64,000 bases of DNA, taken from contig JALJCO010010210.1 of assembly GCA_023101725.1 (NCBI GenBank), forward strand, positions 62,001 to 126,000, given 5' to 3'. The DNA is from Atherinomorus stipes (taxonomy: Eukaryota; Chordata; Actinopteri; Atheriniformes; Atherinidae). The notes beneath the pieces were generated by a model that worked only from the letters and a program-made list of their open reading frames with translations, ran no database searches and had not been told where the DNA came from. Below are positions 12,006 to 23,570 of the stretch, one piece after another (the stretch's first letter is position 1; every line of letters starts with the position of its first letter). The position numbers and the translations under genes were made by a program.

Positions 12006-13757
12006 TAGTCTTTCTTACTTGCTGGATGGGGCTTATTAACAGGCCATTAAAGATTGGTGAAATGAGAAGCTCATGCAAGTGACAGAAAATAATATAGCAT
12101 TAGGTAGAGACAAGAAAAGAAGCAAAACAAAGTATGTACTTGGTGTGTTTTGCTCCGGTGAGCTGGTATATTCTGTTTATGGGAAACAAAGCATGAAATC
12201 AGAACCTGTAACCTTCATGTTTTACTCAAAGCTCTTGACTCTGATAAAATTAGATTCAGTTTATTTGGAGACATCTTGATGTCCGAACACACCAGAGGGG
12301 ATGGGTTTGTAATCCTCATGTTTTGGACAACTGGTTCTGCTAATTATCTGAATTTCAGGTAAAGCACTGTTCCGGCCATTAATCCGGTAAACAACATGAA
12401 TAAAAGCAGGCATGTCTGTTAAATCGATGGGGGATTGTTTTGTGTTTCCTCTCTGTCCCAATCCATTATCCAGCTTCTGTACCCGGGCATAGCTGGAAGC
12501 CATGGGTCATTGGTCAACAGCGAGCCCTCAGCCAGAGACGAGCAGTAAAGGCCAGTTTAAAGTTTTCAAGCCAGAGAAAGGAGCAACTAAAGGTTTCTTA
12601 CAATGCTGAAAGCTATGGACAAATGTTTATTCATATTGTTCATAGTCAAGATCCCCATCACTGAACCAGAGACATTAGATTGGTGAGGGACCTTTTATGA
12701 CTTTATATTATATGAACACAATTACAATGAAGTAATGAGGACTTTTGATTTAATTAGATAACTGGAGTCCAGTGTACTGAGCTGGATTATAACTGGTTTA
12801 AGGGGAGGCACTACAGGTAAAAACCCTGTTTTTTCATCATCTGGTCAATTTTGAGATTTTCGTTTTTTTTTCCTCCTTCAACATGTTTTCTTTCGGCCTA
12901 GTGTATAAAAAAAAAAAAAAAAACGTTAAAAAAAAAAAACATTTTCGGAGTTTATTTCATGATACTTTGTCTGAAGCTAAAGTTGATGTTTTTAAACGGA
13001 GCGCAGCACCGTGGTGCTTGTCTGAACCTCATCATGTCTGGTATCGTTGGAAACGTCTCTTTTTCCTGAACGATATCGTCTCAACCAAACTTGATATTTC
13101 CAGCTCATGAATCTGATTGGATCTGATCTCTGTAAATAATGTTATAGAACAAAAATGTGGAGAATTTTATAATCCTAAACTTTAAAGGTCATTTTCTCAA
13201 AATGAGTTTTTTTCCCGAGTAAAAAATCTCCACTTCAGGAGCATTTACAGAAACCAAACTTTCAAGTTTTGCTCCTGACTGTATTCTTAAAGTTTTTACA
13301 AAATCATTTTTTGATATCTCATTCACAGCCTAATTTATAGAACATTTCATCCCAAAAATATGCCAAAAAATGAGTTTTTTCTGGTTGTTGACAGTATATT
13401 CTAAATTATGAAATGATCTATAGAGATATTCAAAAATCCCCTCTGTAAAAACTTTTGACTTTAAAATGTGAACAAAATTCAAAAGAAACTTTGAACCTGG
13501 CTTAATCCTGCGTTTAGATTTTTTCCTAGAAATGTATGCAAATTAGCACATTTTTGGCTATATAACACCTAATTTGCATATTTAAAATTTCAAAAATTTC
13601 AGAAAACTTTCAATACAAAAAATGATAGCCCTAATGTGAGGAATGAACCAGGAAATTTCATGGTGATACCAGTTAAATGTTTTAACCGTATTTGCGAGTA
13701 GTGTCTTACATAAAATTAACTGCATCATTTAATGATTTTGAACCATAAAAATAAACT
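12006..13757. other. Unannotated span, partly repeat-like
   Basis: No gene is supported. From about 12795 to 13690 the sequence is AT-rich with poly-A/poly-T and paired ATTTGCATA-type blocks (near 13540 and 13575). It resembles a fish interspersed repeat seen elsewhere (recalled), but I cannot define ends or a target duplication. Confidence 0.3.
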
Positions 13758-13815
13758 GAATAGAATAGAATAGAATAGAATAGAATAGAATAGAATAGAA
13801 TAGAATAGAATAGAA
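13758..13815. repeat. (AATAG)n pentanucleotide microsatellite
   Basis: About eleven and a half uninterrupted copies of the pentamer. It directly adjoins a LINE 3' end on its right, and tail repeats of this kind are generated at L2-type LINE insertion sites, so it is probably the tail of that insertion rather than an independent array. Confidence 0.95.
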
Positions 13816-13885
13816 CCTTTATTGTCATTGTAACAAGTAACAACTAAATTCACCGCATTGCCATTAAGATTCTTAAACCTCAACT
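13816..13885 (-). mobile_element. L2-like LINE 3' end
   Basis: On the minus strand the sequence reads GTTACAATGACAATAAAGG and then runs into TTCTA repeats. TGACAATAAAG followed by a short tandem repeat is the usual 3' terminus of fish L2-type LINEs. Only the very end is present, so this is a severely 5'-truncated insertion. The left extent towards the body is approximate. Confidence 0.7.
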
Positions 13886-13889
13886 CAAA

Positions 13890-14545
13890 GTTATATACGT
13901 TCGTTTAGCTTCCTCTTCCTGAGAATTTTTATCTGATCCAAGTGTGAATTACCCAAAAGTTAGACCTGGCCATTTCTCAGTGGAGCAGACAGGGGAAGGG
14001 CAGTGTCATCTGCTAGTGGGCGGAGATGACTGACATTATTATAAATCCCCATTCACTGAATGAGGAACAAGGCATTGTAAATGGCTCACATATTCAGACA
14101 AGAGCTGAATAATCTTTTAATTAGTATGTGCATAAATTTCCTGTGAATGTTTACGGTCAGTTTATGGTACTCTGGAGATTGCATCCCAGATTCCCAATGA
14201 AAAATGAGTTGAATAAACAGAAAAAAAGTTCTTATTAAAATAGTACCAAACATTAAAAAAAATATGGAACCACTTCGAGCACATTAAACTCAAGTGCATA
14301 TTACTGATAATTCTGTTACTTCAAGTAAAATATTGTACCCACAAACTTGACTGTTATTAGTGTGATGTCAATAGTTAATATATACAAGAACATATGAATT
14401 ATTTTCTTTTTTTCTCTTTAAAACAAGAATACATTTCAAGGCAAAAAGGCTTAAAATAAACCATCTCCCAGCATCCATAACTCCAAATCTTCTGAAACTG
14501 GATTGTAGCAAAATATTTACTGTAGAAATGTTGAGAAAAATGGAT
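13890..14545. other. Unannotated span, nothing recognised
   Basis: AT-rich DNA with no gene, inverted-repeat element or strong repeat signature that I can identify. Confidence 0.35.
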
Positions 14546-14548
14546 GGT

Positions 14549-14752
14549 AGCCCTTTCCCAGTCATATCTTGACCACTGAAAGCGCTTTACACAACATGTC
14601 ACATTCACACACACATTCATACCCTGATAGGCACATTGGGCAGCAATGTGGGGTTCGGTGTCTTGCCCAAGGACACTTCGGCATGTAGCCTGGGGAAGCC
14701 AGGAATTGACTTTCCTGTTGATAGACAACTGCTCTTCCACCTAACTACAGCC
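14549..14752 (-). mobile_element. tRNA-derived SINE, minus strand
   Basis: Read on the minus strand from 14752, it starts GGCTGTAGTTAGGTGGAAGA (A-box-like TAGTTAGGTGG), then a degenerate B box around CAATTCCTGG. The body follows with GAAGTGTCCTTGGGCAAGA and ends GTAAAGCGCTTTCAGTGGTC. This order matches a common fish SINE with a tRNA-like head and an AAGCGCTTT tail region (recalled). The B box is decayed, so it is unlikely to be transcribed. Confidence 0.75.
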
Positions 14753-14980
14753 GTCCAAGCTTTTTACTTGTAATTGTCTCAAGCATTTGTTTCTATTTCG
14801 TGTTTAAGTATGAAAAACTACATCTAGTTTGAACCTGTCAGTGGCATTTTGAGAGATTTTAAACCAAAAACATCAGGATTTAAACAAATAAACGTCCATT
14901 TTTACAATAGGGGTTTTGATAACAATAAAGTCATGTAATGTTTACAGCTCAAAATCAGATTATAGTGTACTCCCCCAGAG

Positions 14981-15614
14981 CCAGTGTTGGTACCAGATGT
15001 ACTCGGGTTACCAGATCAGCTCGGGTCCTGCACCTGCCGATGCGGTCACGCTATATTAGTTTAAAGTTGGCAGAATGTCCGGACAAATTACAGAAATGGT
15101 TTTTATGGGAGATTTTTGTCGGAAACATGGGCTAATTTGACCTGTATTACCTTCTGTCCCCAGAGCCAAATTAATGATAGTACCAGACACACACCATGAA
15201 CACACTCCAGACGGAAATGGAGAAAACAGGAAGGAGCAGATAACTTTGCACATCTCCTATGAAATGGGCCTCGAGTGCAATTTTCTTTCGAATTTCAGTA
15301 CATGAAACATGAATAGAGTATTTGTACACCGTAGACAATGTTACTTGTAGTACCACCCCTTGACAGACGAGGGCACACTGAGAGATGACTGTAGGTATGT
15401 GAGGAAGAGTGGGACATGAGGGCGAAGGGATAAATAAAAATGGATCAAGTCGCCAACACGTATCAGAGATATTCCACACATAACATCAAATCACCGCCTG
15501 CTCCCTCCAGCCGAGTTCAGCTGCTGTAGTGTAGCTGCCATAGTGTGACGTCATCGCCAAGCGCAGGACTCGAGCTGATCTGGTAACCTGAGCACATCTG
15601 GCAAGAGACACTGG
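14981..15614. mobile_element. DNA transposon with about 70-bp terminal inverted repeats
   Basis: The left arm (14981-15055) contains CCAGTGTTGGTACCAGATGT then GGTTACCAGATCAGCTCGGG. The right arm (15530-15614) reverse complemented reads CCAGTGTCTCTTGCCAGATG then GGTTACCAGATCAGCTCGAG. The arms are about 85 percent alike over roughly 70 bp. The interior has no transposase. The target duplication is not clear, so the superfamily is left open. Confidence 0.7.
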
Positions 15615-15977
15615 CCCAAAGCATAAGTGACCCAAGTTGCCTCTTGGGGCCCCCATGCCAACATTGAGACAAATACAATTCCATCCCCCCCAAAAAACTA
15701 AATCAGTCAGCATTTCACTCTGGGTTGAAGACAAGGTTGTGAAAGTGTAAAGGGAGTTCATATCAGGGAGCAAATATTTCAATATCATTGAGTAATTCAA
15801 ATAAAAAATGGTAATATACACATTAAATTTTTCTGTTGTTCTACTCACGGTTGCCAAACCAGAAAATTTCATGGTTGGCTACAAGGGGACCCACAAAGAC
15901 TCAGGCCATCCCTGCACCATCCTTTGAAGTGTTTTGCTGTACGATATCATTAAATGTGCTGCCTTGCAAGTTTATGA
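15615..15977. other. Unannotated span between two transposons
   Basis: Nothing recognisable; short unique sequence between the long-TIR element and the Rex3 insertion. Confidence 0.35.
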
Positions 15978-15989
15978 TGATATGAATCT
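15978..15989. repeat. Left target-site duplication of Rex3 copy
   Basis: TGATATGAATCT, repeated exactly at 16986-16997 on the other side of the Rex3 insertion. Confidence 0.85.
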
Positions 15990-16456
15990 ACCGAACCGTC
16001 TTCTGCCACTTATCCGGGGTCTGGTCGTGGGGGCAGCTGCCTAAGCAGGGAAGCCCAGACTTCCCTCTCCCCGGCCACAGCTGCCAGCTCATCCGGAGGG
16101 ATTCCGAGGCGTTCCCAGGCCAGCCAGAAGCCGTAGTCCCTCCAGCGTGTCCTGGGCCCCCCCGGGGCCTCTTTCCGATGGGACGTGCCTGGAACACCTC
16201 ACCAGGGAGGCGTCCAGGAGGCATCCTGGCCAGACGCCCGAGCCACCTCATCTGGCTCCTCTCGATGCGGAGGAACAACGGCTCTACTTTGAGTCCTTCC
16301 CGGATGACCGAGTTCCTCACCCTAGCTCCAAGGGAGAGTCCGGCCACCCTGTGGAAGAAACTCATTTCAGCTGCTTGTACCCACAATCTCGTTCTTTCGG
16401 TCATGACCCACAGCTCATGGCCATAGGTGAGGGTAGGAACATAGATTAACCATTTT
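15990..16456 (-). pseudogene. Rex3 reverse transcriptase C-terminal part
   Basis: Minus-strand translation from about 16446 begins IYVPTLTYGHELWVMTERTR, continues AAEMSFFHRVAGLSLGARVR and RSQMRWLGRLARMPPGRLPG, and ends in a proline- and glycine-rich tail. This is the thumb and C-terminal region that follows the catalytic palm in RTE-type elements. The frame degenerates near the end (a GHAGGTTASGWPG-like stretch where the family has a WRDY motif), indicating frameshift or decay. It joins in protein order to the plus-strand half to its right, across the inversion. Confidence 0.8.
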
Positions 16457-16460
16457 AGGC

Positions 16461-16985
16461 TGTAGGTCGAATCCATTTCTGGTGAGGGTTGGACACCGCC
16501 AAGGCTGCCCTTTGTCACCAATCCTGTTCACCATCTTTATGGACAGGATTTCTAGGCACAGCAGAGGTGTTGAGGGGATCGGGTTTGGTGACTTCAGGAT
16601 AGGGTCTCCGCTTTTCGCAGATGATGTGGTTCTGTTGGCGTCGTCGGGCCGTGATCTCCAACTCTCGCAGGAGCGATTTGCAGCTGAGTGTGAAACAGCT
16701 GGGATGAAAATCAGCACCTCCAAATCCGAGTCCATGGTCCTCACCCGGAAAAGGGTGGAGTGTCCTCTCCAGGTCGGGAGTGACGTCCTGCCCCAGGTGG
16801 AGGAGTTCAGGTATCTTGGGGTTGTTCATGAGTGGGGGGAAAATGGAGCAGGAGATTGAAAGCCAGATCGGTGCGGCGTCCGCAGTAATGAGGACTCTGT
16901 ATCGATCCGTCGTAGTGAAGAAAGAGCTGAGCCAGAAGGCGAAGCTCTTCATTAACCGGTCAATCTACGTTCCTACCCGCACCTT
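16461..16985 (+). pseudogene. Rex3 reverse transcriptase palm domain fragment
   Basis: Plus-strand translation gives VRVGHRQGCPLSPILFTIFM, then the catalytic box LFADDVVLLASSG (about 16612-16650) and GMKISTSKSESMVL. After a frame change near 16840 it continues GAASAVMRTLYRSVVVKKEL and ends RSIYVPTRTF. FADD is the metal-binding motif of reverse transcriptase and is intact, but the N-terminal endonuclease and fingers are missing and the frame is broken. It is a dead fragment. It lies inverted relative to its own C-terminal half. Confidence 0.85.
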
Positions 16986-16997
16986 TGATATGAATCT
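16986..16997. repeat. Right target-site duplication of Rex3 copy
   Basis: TGATATGAATCT, an exact copy of 15978-15989. Confidence 0.85.
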
Positions 16998-19220
16998 TAA
17001 CCTTTTTATTTTCTTACAATAAACTGAACAGGTGATTTTTGTTTTCACATTTCTGGATGTATCGAATCGATTTAACACAAGAAGGCCCTGGAAGCAGAGG
17101 CATGCAGAGGTAGAGACCTGTGTCACATCTTACCCTTTCATGTCCTTGAGGAAGCTGCTAGAAGTCTGTCAGCAGTGCTCACCTCCCGTCTGACTGGGGC
17201 CAACATGTGTGGAGGGTGATTGACAGGCCGGGTGAGCCAGGGGCTTCACCAGCCCCTCTGCAATAATAGCAAAATGCGAATGCTGGGAATATTAATGTCC
17301 TTCATATTTTATTAATTCTAAATCCATGGGATATCAGCTTGGTGCTTTATGAAAAAGAAAACATCAATCCTGCAGGAGTAATGACTGCAGCAGCAATTTG
17401 GGAGTAAGGGAGGCAGGAGGAGGAGGAGGGAACGTAAAGCGCTCTCGTTATGTACTGGGGGAGATGGAGAAAACTAATATTTGGCCGTCCGCTGTTGGGT
17501 ATCGTTCGTTAAATGACTGCGCCGCAGGGAAGAAACACTGCATACTGGCTGTTGCTGAGGTGTCTCATCCAGCTAAATGTGATGATTTTTACACATTTTG
17601 CTGTGTCTGAGGATGACTGCAAGTTTGCCTGTGTGTGTGTCTGCCTTTTGTGTGTACTTTATTTCCTTGATTGAAGTGTGGGGGCTTTGTTGTTTTCAAA
17701 GCTTGTCACATATTTTTAAGCATCAAGCTGACACAACAGCGCAGCAGCAGCATTAAGAGTGACATGTGGTTTTTCATAAAAGCATGCATATGGATCAGTA
17801 GGAAAATGCTGTCAAGGTCATGGCAAAGAAAAGGGGATGCAGCCTGGTACAATGTCACAGGCAGGTGCCAAGGAAACTCAGGAGCAGCTGGTGGTAAAGA
17901 TCCCAAAAGTCAAAGCAAAACTTTAATGAACTACAAAGAACTTTATTTGCATTTGGATAACTGATGCGTTGTTTTTGCCCTGTGGGATTAAACTTTAGCT
18001 TAATCCCAGAGACAGCAGAAAGTCTGTCTTTAAGGTTGTAAAAGTCGCCTGTGACGTTTCCACCAGCAGATGTCTGCGGCGTTAATGTGAGCAGGTGGCT
18101 GTCTGCAAAACTGTAAAAAGGGCCGTGCAGTTACTGCGACTATATGTAATGTGAACAGATGGAATGGTGACAACTGCCGTTTACCACAACCATTCACTGT
18201 CATTTTCATGATTTCAGAAAGACTTTTGCATATGGCTTGCACCCCCACACCCCCCTGTAATTACATGATAGATGTTTAGTATTCTCTGGGGCTGTGCATT
18301 GTTCTCAAATGGGTGAAAACAGACAGTTTAATGCTTCCAGGCTACACCCTCAGTTGCTTTTCAAGAAGACCATTATGTGTGATCATAAAACATCTGGAAC
18401 ATATCAGAGTGCGTCTTTCTGCGGCTGCTATTGGATGTCCAATCTCTCTGACTTCCAAGTCTGTGTTTGTTTGGATGTCTGCAGCTGCATTGCAAATACT
18501 GGAGACTAATAAAAGTGATAAATGATTTCTAGGTGAGTTGATGGAAGTTTCGGCTTTTTCTCTCAGTGAGAATAAATTACATTCCCAGGATGATGCCATT
18601 GGCCAATTCACACCTCACATCAGTTAGGCACTGCTCCTCTCAGATGACATTTCATCCTTTTTCATCCTAATGAAACACTCCAGTCACAACTGGATGAGTT
18701 CTGCTTGCGTCTAAAGGCTAAAACACCTAAATGCATTCAGTAAACTTTTGCATTAAAGACCACGTGACACGGAGGAACAACAGCGCTGAGATAAACATTT
18801 GCTTCACATTTGCTGTAGACTTGAGCCTTTGTTTCCTTTATCCTTGTAAGCTCCTTTAGCAGCTGTGGTCAGCAAAAGGACTCTAAGGTGTCAGAGGAGG
18901 AGTGTCAGTAACAAAAACGTGAGTTTTTAGGAGGTTGTGTCCAGCCACTCCACATTCAGCTGTCCTTTTCTTATCACTTACTGTACAAAGCCGTGCAGAA
19001 ACAAGGATTAGATGACAATTAACCAACTTTAAAAAGCATTAAAAAATGAATGACAATGGTGATTTGGGGCGAATACAAACCAGCTGAGCTGTTGAAAAGG
19101 ACCTTTAGGTTGTCCTCTTCTGTTCCTGCTGCAGATCCAGACGCTTCGAGGGTGCTACCAGATAGAGTTTACGATTAACTTTCAAAGTAGGCTTTTTGCA
19201 AAGATACAGAAAAACAGCAA
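16998..19220. other. Unannotated span, no gene recognised
   Basis: Mostly unique sequence without an inverted-repeat element. It includes a GGAGGAGGAGG patch near 17415, short TG runs near 17630 and a C-rich spot near 18243. No reading frame here resembles a known protein. Confidence 0.4.
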
Positions 19221-19397
19221 TATGCACAGCCTGGCCAAAAAAATTTAATTAGAAAAAAAAAAGAAATCACCCCCTGGATTTTACTAAGGCAGTTGGTACA
19301 AGCCTCCTGCTGGCTAATCACTGCACTGGTGATTTTTCAGCTGGCAACACATTTTGTCAACTCCAACTGATGTAATGAGTGGCTTCACATTTCTTAA

Positions 19398-20630
19398 AGA
19401 AGTGATGACATATCAGTATAAACTATTTCATGTCGTGGATAAATAACGTCACTTTTTTCAGGGGGATTGTTTTGGAACGCCAGATTTCCCTCCTCACTAG
19501 AAAGGTTGGGTATGGTAATGATATGATCTGCCCGGAGACCAAGTTGACTTAATTTTTTATTGGCTAAAACCTTATTTATATAGACTAGGTAACTTGGCCG
19601 GTCGCTTGCCTTTGTTTGCTAAGAGGCTTTTAGCATCATGGGCGCTTCAGACAGTGAATGAACGTTTATCAGAAAAGACAATATTTAGCAAATAATTAAA
19701 GGATCTAGAGGCAGGATTAAGAAATGAGACCTGCGAGTGCTGCAACTGGCGCTCCGGGTAACTGCAGTCATTATTCAAGCCAGCACGGGAGTGTGCACAA
19801 ACGGATGCTATAACATTGTTTACTATGCTGATAAAGTCTTTTTCTTCGTACTGCCAATTTTTAGTGTCTTTCAGTTGATCTGGATCATTTGCTGATGGCA
19901 GGAATCCATAACTATCCCTTGCAGTGTCTGAATTCACCGCGACCATCTTCTTCCCATATCAAAACTGTCAGGGATGCATATGCAGCGTCAATTGACATCA
20001 GCCCGGGAAATTCTGCCACCGAATCGCAGCGCATTCTGCAGCACACAGCCTGTTCAACGCAACGAAGAGAGAGACGTGGGTAGGCTCGTTCTTTTTGTTT
20101 TTTAGCGCTTAATCACCCATTAGCATTAAAAAACTGGACATGCATGTTTATTCTTTCACAATTCCTGCCTCTAGTCCCTTTAAACTTGCATATAATGACA
20201 ACGTTGTGGTTGCCTCCTTCAGTGTTTGTTACAGAAGTTAAAAAAAAAATCCATTTGTTCGAAAACCCCAACTTATATTCATCAATGTTCAGGAATGCAG
20301 TCAGAGATGCTAGCCCGGCTCACGCTGGTGTATCAGCTGGGGGGAGGGGATGGGGGGAGACAAGAGCGACGTGGGGGAAGGAGGCGGGAGGGGGAAGGCT
20401 GTTCATTTGATAGTGTGCTCTAATTGGAGAATATGGATTACCTTGAAAGATAACCTACATGATAAGCTGCTGTCTGATTCAACTGTTTTTGAACAAAGCA
20501 ACCAAGCTGACCCCCCATGAACAGGGACTTTGAGACTTGCTCTTGACAGTTACATGGCCCAATCAGTGCACAAAAGATCACATTATACCCCCCAAACCAC
20601 AGAAAAATTTTATTTGTTGTCATGACACCT
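19398..20630. mobile_element. TTAA-flanked element inserted in the Tc1 copy
   Basis: Bounded by TTAA at 19394-19397 and 20631-20634. The left end AGAAGTGATGACA pairs with the reverse complement of the right end AGGTGTCATGACA. Removing it restores a continuous Tc1 sequence (CTTCACATTTC, TTAA, ACAACCATGTGG), so the insertion point is clear. It is 1,233 bp long including a nested 480-bp element. There is no coding capacity. T2/Kolobok-like by target and terminal AGG. Confidence 0.75.
19700..20179. mobile_element. TTAA-flanked MITE nested at second level
   Basis: TTAA at 19696-19699 and 20180-20183. The left end AGGATCTAGAGGCAGGATT pairs with the reverse complement of the right end AGGGACTAGAGGCAGGAATT. 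It is 480 bp, non-coding, and lies inside the TTAA element at 19398-20630, which lies inside a Tc1 copy. It is therefore the youngest of the three. Confidence 0.8.
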
Positions 20631-21085
20631 TTAAACAACCATGTGGACAGACACATCCCACGGTCATGGAAAAAATGGTCATCTGTTTCAGAAGGGTCAA
20701 GTCATTGGCATCAAGCAGAAAAAACATCTAAATCGATGTTGAAACTACTAAAACTGGGTAAAGAACTGTCTAATCCATAATTAAATGCATTATTAAATGT
20801 GTGGTTGAAAAAAAAATGATGGTGATCACCAATCACTTAAATGTTTGGTAAAATCAAATTGAAGAAAAACAACAGTAGAAATCAGTTATGTTTACTTGTG
20901 AAAGTAACATTTCTACTCACACAATGTGAAGGAAACTCAAGGGACTGGGACTGAACGGCTGTGTCGCCAAAAGAAAGTCACCAATCAGTGAGACTACAGA
21001 TTGGACTCTGGTGAAATGAAAGGTCATGTGATCTGATGATTTCAGATTCACCCTCGTCGAAGGCAATGGGAGCATCAGGGTAAGA

Positions 21086-21400
21086 AAAGATGGTGGACAT
21101 GGTAAGCAGCAATACTCCGATGAGCAGTGGCTTTGGTTGTGGTGGGCCAAGAAAATATCCCTCACACATTACATCACCAGCAGCCTAAACTGTGGATCCA
21201 CGGCAGGATGGATCCATGTTTTCATATTACTTATTCCAAATTCTGAGCCGAGCATCTGAATGTGGAGCTGAAATGGAGACTAGACCAGCAACATTTTTCC
21301 ATCTTCTATCGTCCAGTTTTGGTGAGTCTGTGGGAATTGTAGCGTCGGTTTCCAGTTCTCAGCTGACAGTAGTGACACCTGGTGAGAAAGGAACAAAGTT
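21086..21400 (-). mobile_element. Tc1-like transposase fragment (lineage B)
   Basis: The minus strand matches the middle of the transposase also seen at 27082-27714. Shared blocks include GCTACAATTCCCACAGACTC, ACCAAAACTGGACGATAGAA and AGCATCTGAATGTGG-like sequence (as its complement). The element is a different Tc1 lineage from the one immediately to its left and runs in the opposite direction. No terminal repeats remain and stops interrupt the frame. Confidence 0.7.
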
Positions 21401-23091
21401 TTAACTGCATTTGCAAGCTAATTAGATTTTAATGTTCTGTGCAGTAGCTGTAACCCTGTAGTTGTAAAATGAGCAGGGTAGGATGTGTGTCGCGCTTCAT
21501 TTAATTTTAAATAAGCAATATATTAGAAAGTAACCAAAGCATCAGCTATTCTGCTTACATTTTACCATTTCTTACAAGAAAAATTATGTATATTTGTCTT
21601 ATATAATTTTATGACAATTTTATGAAAAGTGTTGACATTATATATTGCATTTTTAGTGAAATACGCTGGCATTTGGACTGATCCTTCAGTGAAACTGTAT
21701 CTCTACTGCTGAGCACACCTTTGACCATGGCCAGACCCTTAATTCTCCATCATATATTTATATGGGAGAGTCATCTGGAGCCAGAGAATAGGTCAGATGG
21801 GCTAAACTACTTTGTGAATAATTTAAGATTCTATTAACATTTAAATTTGACATTGATTTGACACAGTCAGGCCTCTGCTAAGTGACAAGAAATAGCAAGG
21901 TGGAACAGGAAAAGAAGCTGTGCCATGGTAATTATCCAGATGGCCTTTTTTTTTTCTTTAATCTAATTATTCATTACTTTTACTGAAGAGTAATAGCACA
22001 CAGAGTCATACATGCTTCATTTAAAAGTCTGTAACCATCATGACTTAGCCAGAAATAACCTTTTAGAGGGCCAAACGATGAGTGACTCGAAGTCCAATAG
22101 ACTGGGTGTGTGCACGCATTTGTGTGTTTTTACGACGGATCACAAATCAATAGCTGGGGGGTCATCTTATCTAGACCATTGTAACTTTACAGATAAAGCA
22201 ACGCAAGCCAGGCGACCTCAGTGCCTTTTAAAGATCTGTTTACACAGAGACAAAGGCATGGTGGAGAGACCTTTTAATAGGACAGACCTGCCACTTGCAT
22301 TGAGGTCATTGAATTTAGAACTTGTATTTACTGGACAGATGCCCGGCTAGTTCTAGACGACTCAGTTTTTGTAGTTTGATATAAACTCTGTTATTTGCGC
22401 ATATAGTAATGTAAAAATGCAATCAAAGTCTAACTGCCACTTTATATAAAGCTCTGAAGCTGCTGTCTTGGCATTCAGATAGTCCTTCTGGCATTTACCT
22501 TACAGAATATACAAGTGTTGTTAAGGGTTTGTTCGCCATGTTTGGTAAATAACATTCATACACAGAATCTTGGATTAAAATCAGATATTATTTAAACTCA
22601 GAACAAATCTTGTAAAAAACGCACACAGTTAGGACTGACGGGATGGATGATGTAATTATAGTAAATATTCAAAACGTCGCTGATAAGCCATGAAGTGGCA
22701 GTCTACATTAAGTTGCAAGTTACTGTAAGTCTTGTAATCCTATCAGTCAGAAGGCATGTTGTATATCTCTGAAGAGACATCAAACTTGAATAATAAAAAA
22801 AGACGACTTTTTCAAGGTAAAAAAAACACCTAGTCCATCATGATGTCAGTCAAAACATGACAACCCATACGTATTTTCTCCACACCCCTTCTCCCAGAAC
22901 AGAACATGGAAACAACACAGGCTAAAAAGTAAGAATGGAATTGTATCTAGAAGTACAGATAATGAAAGCTGTCTGGAAAACCAAGATGAAACCGACTTTT
23001 CAGATACATGTCACCAGGCTTTGTGATTGTGTCAAATGAATAATATATAATTTAATAATATATAATTTGCCCCCTCCAAGTTTCATTTGTC

Positions 23092-23094
<3 letters not shown>
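21401..23094. other. Unannotated span, no gene recognised
   Basis: AT-rich unique-looking DNA. No inverted-repeat element, RNA gene or protein similarity recognised. Confidence 0.4.
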
Positions 23095-23179
<85 letters not shown>

Positions 23180-23180
23180 C
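23095..23180. repeat. (AT)n microsatellite followed by (GA)n
   Basis: About 70 bp of TA dinucleotides and then about seven GA units. Confidence 0.95.
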
Positions 23181-23274
23181 CTAATTCACTCAGGGTTATG
23201 TGTTAATTTGGTGGAGGTGGCCTGGGATGGTATCAAATTCCAGCCTGAATTATTGTCCCAGTCCACCCCTGATT

Positions 23275-23379
<105 letters not shown>

Positions 23380-23570
23380 AATAGAAAAAAAGAGGGTCAA
23401 TAAAAGTTCAATATAGAAACACAGTTTTTCCGCTGTAGCCTATCAGGTAGCATGATACTACAATCTACTTCCGACAAACCAATCACAAACGGAGACCCAG
23501 GCAAAGGCTGAATTGGAATTCAGTGTTAGTGTGATCTTCATTATGAGTAGGTCATTCAGCAAAAGCTTAA

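Larger units (their letters stand above)
15990..16985 (-). mobile_element. Rex3-like retrotransposon with inverted 5' half
   Basis: A 996-bp RTE-clade insertion in two opposed halves. The 3' part is on the minus strand (15990 to about 16456) and ends in the familiar GGATAAGTGGCAGAAGACGG tail. The 5' part is on the plus strand (about 16461-16985). Both halves break at the same place in the protein, IYVPTxT, and share about 30 bp there. An exact 12-bp duplication, TGATATGAATCT, flanks the whole. This is the signature of twin priming during target-primed reverse transcription, followed by 5' truncation. The block TTGGACACCGCCAAGGCTGC followed by CCTTTGTCACC is the conserved Rex3 reverse transcriptase region. 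Confidence 0.88.
19221..21085 (+). mobile_element. Tc1-like transposon (lineage A), interrupted and truncated
   Basis: Left end TATGCACAGCCTGGCCAAAA matches the terminal repeat of a fish Tc1 lineage whose other copy lies at 36290-37107. Element sequence runs 19221-19397, is interrupted, and resumes at 20631 (ACCATGTGGACAGACACATC) through the DNA-binding and early catalytic part of the transposase to about 21085. It then stops where an inverted fragment of a second Tc1 lineage begins. Joining the outer pieces leaves a single TTAA at the break. The transposase is full of stops and indels. Confidence 0.8.

Noticed and set aside
16147..16449. Plus-strand frames over the left half of Rex3
   Set aside because: They are antisense shadows of the Rex3 C-terminal coding region.
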